Of a DNA stretch of 64,000 nt, positions 60,352 through 64,000 are shown piece by piece (the first letter of the stretch is position 1; the number at the start of each line of letters is the position of its first letter). Both the position numbers and the translations under genes were made by a program. Where the stretch lies: positions 186,001 to 250,000 of the forward strand of contig QNQO01000558.1 in NCBI GenBank assembly GCA_003290165.1, given 5' to 3'. Below the pieces are notes generated by a model that had not been told where the DNA came from, searched no databases, and was given only the letters and a program-made list of their open reading frames with translations. The stretch is from Berberis thunbergii. Taxonomy: Eukaryota > Streptophyta > Magnoliopsida > Ranunculales > Berberidaceae.

Positions 60352-61116
60352 CACATTTTTGCATATGAAACATTCACAGTAACACCTGATGTGTTCCCAA
60401 AGTACAAATTTGGATGTGGTCAGAACAACGAAGGACTATTTGGGAAGGCTGCAGGTTTGCTTGGACTTGGGCGCGACAATTTATCTTTTGTGTCACAAAC
60501 AATTGGGAAGTATGGAGGGGAGTTTTCGTATTGTCTCCCTTCGAGTTCAGGCTCAGGCTACTTATCATTTGGAACCGAACAAAGCGCAGATTCCTCCGTG
60601 AAGTTCACCCCAATGGTCACAGATCCCAGAGGTCCATCTTTTTATTCTCTCCATTTAACATCCATAATTGTAGGTGACAGACAATTACCTATATCACCTA
60701 CAGTGTTTCAAACTTCAGGGGTGATTATAGACTCTGGAACAGTAATAACCCGCTTACCTCCAAGTGCTTATTCTTCATTAAAATCAGCATTCCAACAGTA
60801 CATGTCACCTTACCCGAAGGCTCCTGCTTTTTCGATATTGGACACTTGTTACGACTTTACTTCAGCTAAGGAAGTGAAGGTACCAATAATAGTTTCTGTT
60901 TTTGAAGGAAATGCCTATATGCAGGTGATAGATTCTGAGGGCATCTTGATTAATATTAAGGGTGATGGTGATTATTCACAATTTTGTTTGGGTTTTGCTG
61001 GTAATCAAGATGCAGGTGAGGCAGCAATTATTGGTAACATGCAACAGAAGAAAATGAAGATAATCTACGATTTACAAAACAAGAGGGTGGGGTTTGGTCC
61101 TGGAAATTGTAGTTAA
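60352..61116 (+). CDS. Nepenthesin-type aspartic protease (A1), C-terminal half, captured
   Basis: Pepsin-family proteases use two aspartates, one in each lobe. This frame carries the C-terminal part: D-V-F-P-K-Y-K-F-G-C-G-Q-N-N-E-G-L-F-G, G-L-L-G-L-G-R, F-S-Y-C-L-P, then the second active-site motif D-S-G-T-V-I-T-R-L-P, L-D-T-C-Y-D-F and the terminal I-I-G-N and R-V-G-F-G-P-G-N-C-S. It resembles the plant At5g10770-type (chloroplast nucleoid DNA-binding protein CND41-like) group. The first lobe with D-T-G-S, the propeptide and the signal peptide are missing, so it cannot be an active protease alone. It has about 255 codons with no stop or frameshift. The open frame begins upstream at 60,241, but the first 37 codons are junction sequence. 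It lies directly after the PPR fragment in the CACTA element. Confidence 0.85.
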   Translation, partial: HIFAYETFTVTPDVFPKYKFGCGQNNEGLFGKAAGLLGLGRDNLSFVSQTIGKYGGEFSYCLPSSSGSGYLSFGTEQSADSSVKFTPMVTDPRGPSFYSLHLTSIIVGDRQLPISPTVFQTSGVIIDSGTVITRLPPSAYSSLKSAFQQYMSPYPKAPAFSILDTCYDFTSAKEVKVPIIVSVFEGNAYMQVIDSEGILINIKGDGDYSQFCLGFAGNQDAGEAAIIGNMQQKKMKIIYDLQNKRVGFGPGNCS

Positions 61117-61287
61117 GCTTACTTATAGTTTTGAGGAAAAAGACTCTGCCATTATTTTGCTGTTATATTTTGCTTCCAGACAATGCAATTATGAGAAAAT
61201 ACTCTGTGATCTGCATGGAATTCTGTACTCTGTTATATCAGTGTATAAGTGCATTGTTTTGATGCCTTCGTCTTAATTCTTTTGCAG

Positions 61288-61444
61288 GAACGTGTTTAAT
61301 TCTCTTGATATATGTTTGGAGCATCCGGATCATCTTCCATCCAACGAACCCATATCGAATTGAACGAGCATGGCCAAGCTGTGGGGAGTGAGGCTGGAAA
61401 ATTCACTAACACTGAAGATTCTTTATTTGGGCTACTATATCCAG
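61288..61444 (+). CDS. First exon of a small two-exon reading frame
   Basis: After an acceptor (TTTTGCAG, 61,280-61,287) a frame opens at ATG 61,312 and runs to a donor CCAG|GTCAGT at 61,444/61,445, leaving phase 1. The next exon at 62,387 is in phase and ends in TAA at 62,464-62,466, giving about 70 residues. The stretch H-I-E-L-N-E-H-G-Q-A-V-G-S-E-A-G-K-F faintly recalls the conserved N-x-x-G-Q-x-V-G-x-x-A-x-K pattern of Ptta/En/Spm plant transposase proteins, which would suit a CACTA element. That resemblance is weak and the rest is unrecognised. Confidence 0.4.
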
Positions 61445-61649
61445 GTCAGTGTGTCTTTATTTGTTCTCACTATCCGTTATCCAATATCAAACCTGAAGAT
61501 TCTTTCTTCTCTCTCATTTGATCACCCCGTTGCATAAAACTCTTCATCCATAAAACTTGTGCTAGTTAGCTAGTTTGTGTGTGCCTGATAAGCTAGTTTG
61601 GGCTTGTACATTATAAGTTCCAATTCATCATATGCTTGCAGTTGGTGGA

Positions 61650-62292
61650 AATCAATCATGAATATCAAGCTATTTTTGAACAACAGATCTCTTTCTGAGT
61701 GGGAATTGGAAGCAGGATGAGATTTGGGATGATAGGTGGGTTGGTCAGGCTCCTTTGAAGGACACTTATAACCCAATCTATAAAATGTTTTTGTGCACAG
61801 AAGTTGTGGCTACCCAATGTTTCCTAGGAGTCACAAACAACTCTCCCAACAGGAACTTAGCTCTTAAGGGGGAATTAAAGAAAATTGAGCTATCTCAGCT
61901 GTTACACTTTCTTGAAATTGCTTCATACTGTTGTCTTATCTAGTTCTCAGTAAACAGTTTTCACACCAAGTGGCTCCAAGGCTTGCTAGTTCTAATCAAG
62001 TTGCCCTCCCTTCCCTCCTAGATCACAAGCTTTTTCTTGATGAAAGAAGTTCCTCTGAGAGTGAATTTCTTCTGTGGGCAGTTGGGCATGCTAAAATTTT
62101 GACAGGGGATAACTTGGCTAGAAGAGGTCGTTGCATCACTAACAGGTGTAGTTTTTGTGAAGCTGATCAGGAATCCATTTTTTTTCTCTAGTGACCTGCT
62201 TAGTCACTGGCCCTCAAAGTTGTTGGCTCTGTCTCTTTGTATTTTGTCTTCTTCTTCAACTATAATGCTGGTGTTTTAATAATAATAATAAT
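61650..62292 (+). mobile_element. LINE fragment: zinc-binding reverse-transcriptase region (zf-RVT)
   Basis: Plant L1-type LINEs end in a zinc-binding region after the reverse transcriptase. Here V-G-I-G-S-R-M-R-F is followed, after a one-base deletion, by W-D-D-R-W-V-G-Q-A-P-L-K-D, and further on, in another frame, by K-I-L-T-G-D-N-L-A-R-R-G and N-R-C-S-F-C-E-A-D-Q-E-S. These are family hallmarks. The catalytic reverse transcriptase is absent, there are at least two frameshifts, and the sequence ends near an (AAT)5 run at 62,278-62,292 that may be the element's 3' tail. It sits in the intron between the exons at 61,444 and 62,387. Confidence 0.75.
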
Positions 62293-62386
62293 GACATCAG
62301 AGCAATTTCAGTGTTTTACAGTTATTGGCTCACTTCATCAACTTTATTTAGCATATTGATTGAGCTTTATTTTACTTTATTTGCAG

Positions 62387-62690
62387 GGAATAATGCACAA
62401 GGACCTAGGAGTTCAGAGTATGCAATGGAGAATGTTCAATATGAATCTGTTAGAGCAATTCACTAACACTGCATGAACAGCTTTGGATTGTCTGGATGTT
62501 GGTGACCAGACCTGATTGTACTTTTGATTTTGTTATTGCAATGACTATCTTACTGTTTTCATATGAGCAATTACGTTGAAAGAACCTGTAAATTTTGTTG
62601 ATGTTGGTCTTGTTATTGTAATGACCAAGTTGATTCTAATATTTTCATGATCAGTAGGCATTTTTTTGTAAGCTGTAAACTAATAAAATT
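62387..62690 (+). CDS. Second exon and 3' end of the small two-exon frame
   Basis: Acceptor TTATTTGCAG at 62,377-62,386. With the G left by the first exon, the frame continues G-N-N-A-Q-G-P-R-S-S-E and stops at 62,464-62,466. The remainder would be 3' untranslated sequence with AATAAA at 62,682-62,687. Phase agreement across a 942-bp intron argues for a real splice pair, but the peptide is unrecognised and could be a captured tail of a larger gene. Confidence 0.35.
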
Positions 62691-62836
62691 TCCATTTTGT
62701 CATAGTATCAACTTCACTCTTCTGTGTTGTTCAAAGATTTTGCAAGAATCATGTAGTGACATTATTTTCAATAGTATAATTTATTATGTGATGCTAATTT
62801 ATACATTGTTTCTTCTAACAAAATCAGCATCATGCA

Positions 62837-63052
62837 GTATGTGATTCTCTTTATAATTAGTATCATCTTTGTTGAGATGCAAATTTGTAAAGTTGAATCA
62901 TTTAGTAAAAATTAGTATTATTTGGCTAATGATATTAATTTTAAGTATGTGATTCTCTTTTACAATTAGTATCATCTTTGTTGAGATGCAAATTTGTAAA
63001 GTTGAATCATTTAATAAAAATTAGTATCATTAGCCAAATGATACTAATTTTA
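62837..63052. repeat. 108-bp subterminal tandem duplication, right end of CACTA
   Basis: AGTATGTGATTCTCTTT starts both copies (62,837 and 62,944), each ending TTAATTTTA or CTAATTTTA. The first carries GGCTAATGATATTAA and the second TTAGTATCATTAGCC, so the two copies can pair as an inverted repeat. More GTATCA words follow to 63,120. This is the expected subterminal architecture. Confidence 0.8.
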
Positions 63053-63166
63053 AGTAGTATCACTTTCAACATGATTCTAAATTTAGGATCACCAAGAATA
63101 GTATCATTTGATAGGTGATTCTAATATTTTCAGCTACACTTCAAAACAGTTACAAAAACATTGTTT

Positions 63167-63176
63167 TGGTGTAGTG
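63167..63176 (-). repeat. CACTA terminal inverted repeat, right
   Basis: TGGTGTAGTG on the plus strand, the exact complement of the left end, followed by ACA. Confidence 0.75.
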
Positions 63177-63342
63177 ACAAATGACAATGTACTCGTGGAT
63201 TATATAATGGTTGAACATAGTTTGTATTTATTTCATTTCAAAATTGATTAGTGAAACGACTTGCTGATTTGTTAGATAAGTTGTTGTTATAAACTAGTAA
63301 AGTTATATTTGTTAGATAACTATGATGTTGATATGTGGTTAC

Positions 63343-63544
63343 CTATGAACAGGATGATGAGCAAGACAGTAACCATCCACTCAGTGAAGATGATATTGAA
63401 GGCAGCTCCAATGCTGATACCTAACATGAGCATTGGTTGTACAAGCAAGGCTAGGTTGTAGTCTATAATTGGTAAGTCTAGTATTGGATGCCGGAGTTTC
63501 AGAATTGTAGAAGACAGTAGATGCTGCAACACCCATTATGATTC
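63343..63544 (-). pseudogene. TauE/SafE-family membrane protein, one exon with a frameshift
   Basis: Plant TauE/SafE proteins are multi-pass putative anion (sulfite/organosulfonate-type) exporters of about 450-480 residues. This exon begins after an acceptor (TTTATGCAG), reads I-I-M-G-V-A-A-S-T-V-F-Y-N and then, one base out of frame near 63,503, L-K-L-R-H-P-I-L-D-L-P-I-I-D-Y-N-L-A-L-L, Q-P-M-L-M-L-G-I-S-I-G and W-M-V-T-V-L-L-I-I-L-F-I-G. It ends at donor ATAG|GTAACC. Both splice borders are in the family's usual place. The extra T breaks the frame, so this is either a pseudogene or a base-calling error. Neighbouring exons are not found in the window: to the left the CACTA element intervenes, and to the right no further exon is recognised. 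Confidence 0.85.
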
Positions 63545-64000
63545 CTGCATAAATAAATTATAGACATGGGTGATTAGAATCATTGTTCAACTTCATGTTT
63601 GCTTTACACAAAATTTGCTGAAAACAAAAACTTTCATTGTTCTTGCATTTTGTTTTACTGCTTGCCAATTGTAGGTTTCCAAACCATTGATTATTTTGGT
63701 TATTATGCTTTTTATTGTTGTATAAAAATTTGATCTTCAAATTTGTTAATTATTGTTTGTGTCCAAAACATTTTCTTCGGGTTTCGAAAGAAAAAAAAAA
63801 TTAGCTAATATCATTCCATTATTCCCTTAGCAATGTTTGCTCACAGTTGCCATGGTTTCCTTCAATGGTTTTTAAGGCTTGAAAGTCAAACTTATCTTCT
63901 TTCTTGTGGCCTAGCTAGGAAGCTTTTATTAGAGGGTTATGTTGTGGAGCAATTGAAGTCAATTCTCAGAAGTTGTTGTTTTTTTTTAGATGGTAATTGA
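63545..64000. other. Probable upstream intron or flank of the TauE/SafE exon
   Basis: No coding sequence is recognised on either strand to the window edge. T-rich runs suit intron sequence of a minus-strand or neighbouring gene. The first TauE/SafE exon would lie beyond the window if the gene is complete. Confidence 0.35.

Larger units (their letters stand above)
56692..63176 (+). mobile_element. CACTA (En/Spm-type) transposon carrying captured gene fragments
   Basis: The left end reads CACTACACCATTATTGG and the right end, on the minus strand, reads CACTACACCAAAACAATG. The first ten bases are identical and begin with the CACTA hallmark. A 3-bp duplication ACA flanks both sides (56,689-56,691 and 63,177-63,179), as expected for this superfamily. 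Subterminal GTATCAT/ATGATAC-type repeats lie inside both ends. No TNP2-type transposase is recognisable. Instead the interior holds a P450 fragment (minus), PPR and aspartic protease fragments (plus), a LINE fragment and a two-exon reading frame. It is therefore best described as a non-autonomous, gene-capturing element of 6.5 kb. Confidence 0.75.

Overview
The window is nuclear DNA of a flowering plant, most likely a eudicot. The evidence is spliced gene remnants with GT-AG borders (TauE/SafE, CYP82-type P450, PPR, nepenthesin-type aspartic protease, KIN17), plant-type LTR, LINE, SINE and CACTA elements, and very AT-rich repeats. I cannot name the species. I see no complete, obviously functional host gene. 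Almost everything recognisable is a mobile element, a captured gene fragment, or a decayed tandem repeat.

Layout. (1) 1-6,900: AT-rich intergenic DNA with a relic of a Ty3/gypsy 3' end near 790. It also holds a complete 3.1-kb LTR retrotransposon at 2,144-5,243 (minus strand, 5-bp target duplication, tRNA-iMet primer site, polypurine tract, no gag/pol recognised), and a second relic LTR end with primer site near 6,376. (2) About 6,905-51,600: one 45-kb, extremely AT-rich hierarchical tandem array. Its blocks are diverged copies of a roughly 1.3-kb ancestral unit plus rearranged modules. Most blocks carry a 15-19-bp minisatellite (core GTATCAGTTAGGTAGATGA) that is tiny in the right-hand units and expanded to 650-740 bp elsewhere. 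From 19 to 42 kb two block types alternate, giving a higher-order period of 7.5-8.0 kb. On the minus strand several modules read as exons with splice-like borders, and some are still open. The array therefore looks like a gene fragment amplified into a macrosatellite and then pseudogenised. I do not recognise the protein. (3) 51,600-56,690: intergenic DNA with two probable tRNA-derived SINEs and a short KIN17 5' fragment ending at a 16-base A run. (4) 56,692-63,176: a CACTA (En/Spm-type) DNA transposon with CACTACACCA ends and a 3-bp ACA target duplication. It carries a CYP82-like P450 fragment (minus), a PPR fragment fused to the C-terminal half of an aspartic protease (plus), a LINE zinc-binding reverse-transcriptase fragment inside an intron, and a small two-exon reading frame. 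(5) 63,177-64,000: one exon of a TauE/SafE-family membrane protein on the minus strand with a single-base frameshift.

How the parts relate. The CACTA element looks like a gene-capturing, non-autonomous (Pack-type) element whose 5'UTR-like left part, captured exons and 3' polyadenylation-type signal could form a chimeric transcription unit. The 45-kb array is the main candidate for something undescribed: a macrosatellite built from an unrecognised, intron-containing gene.
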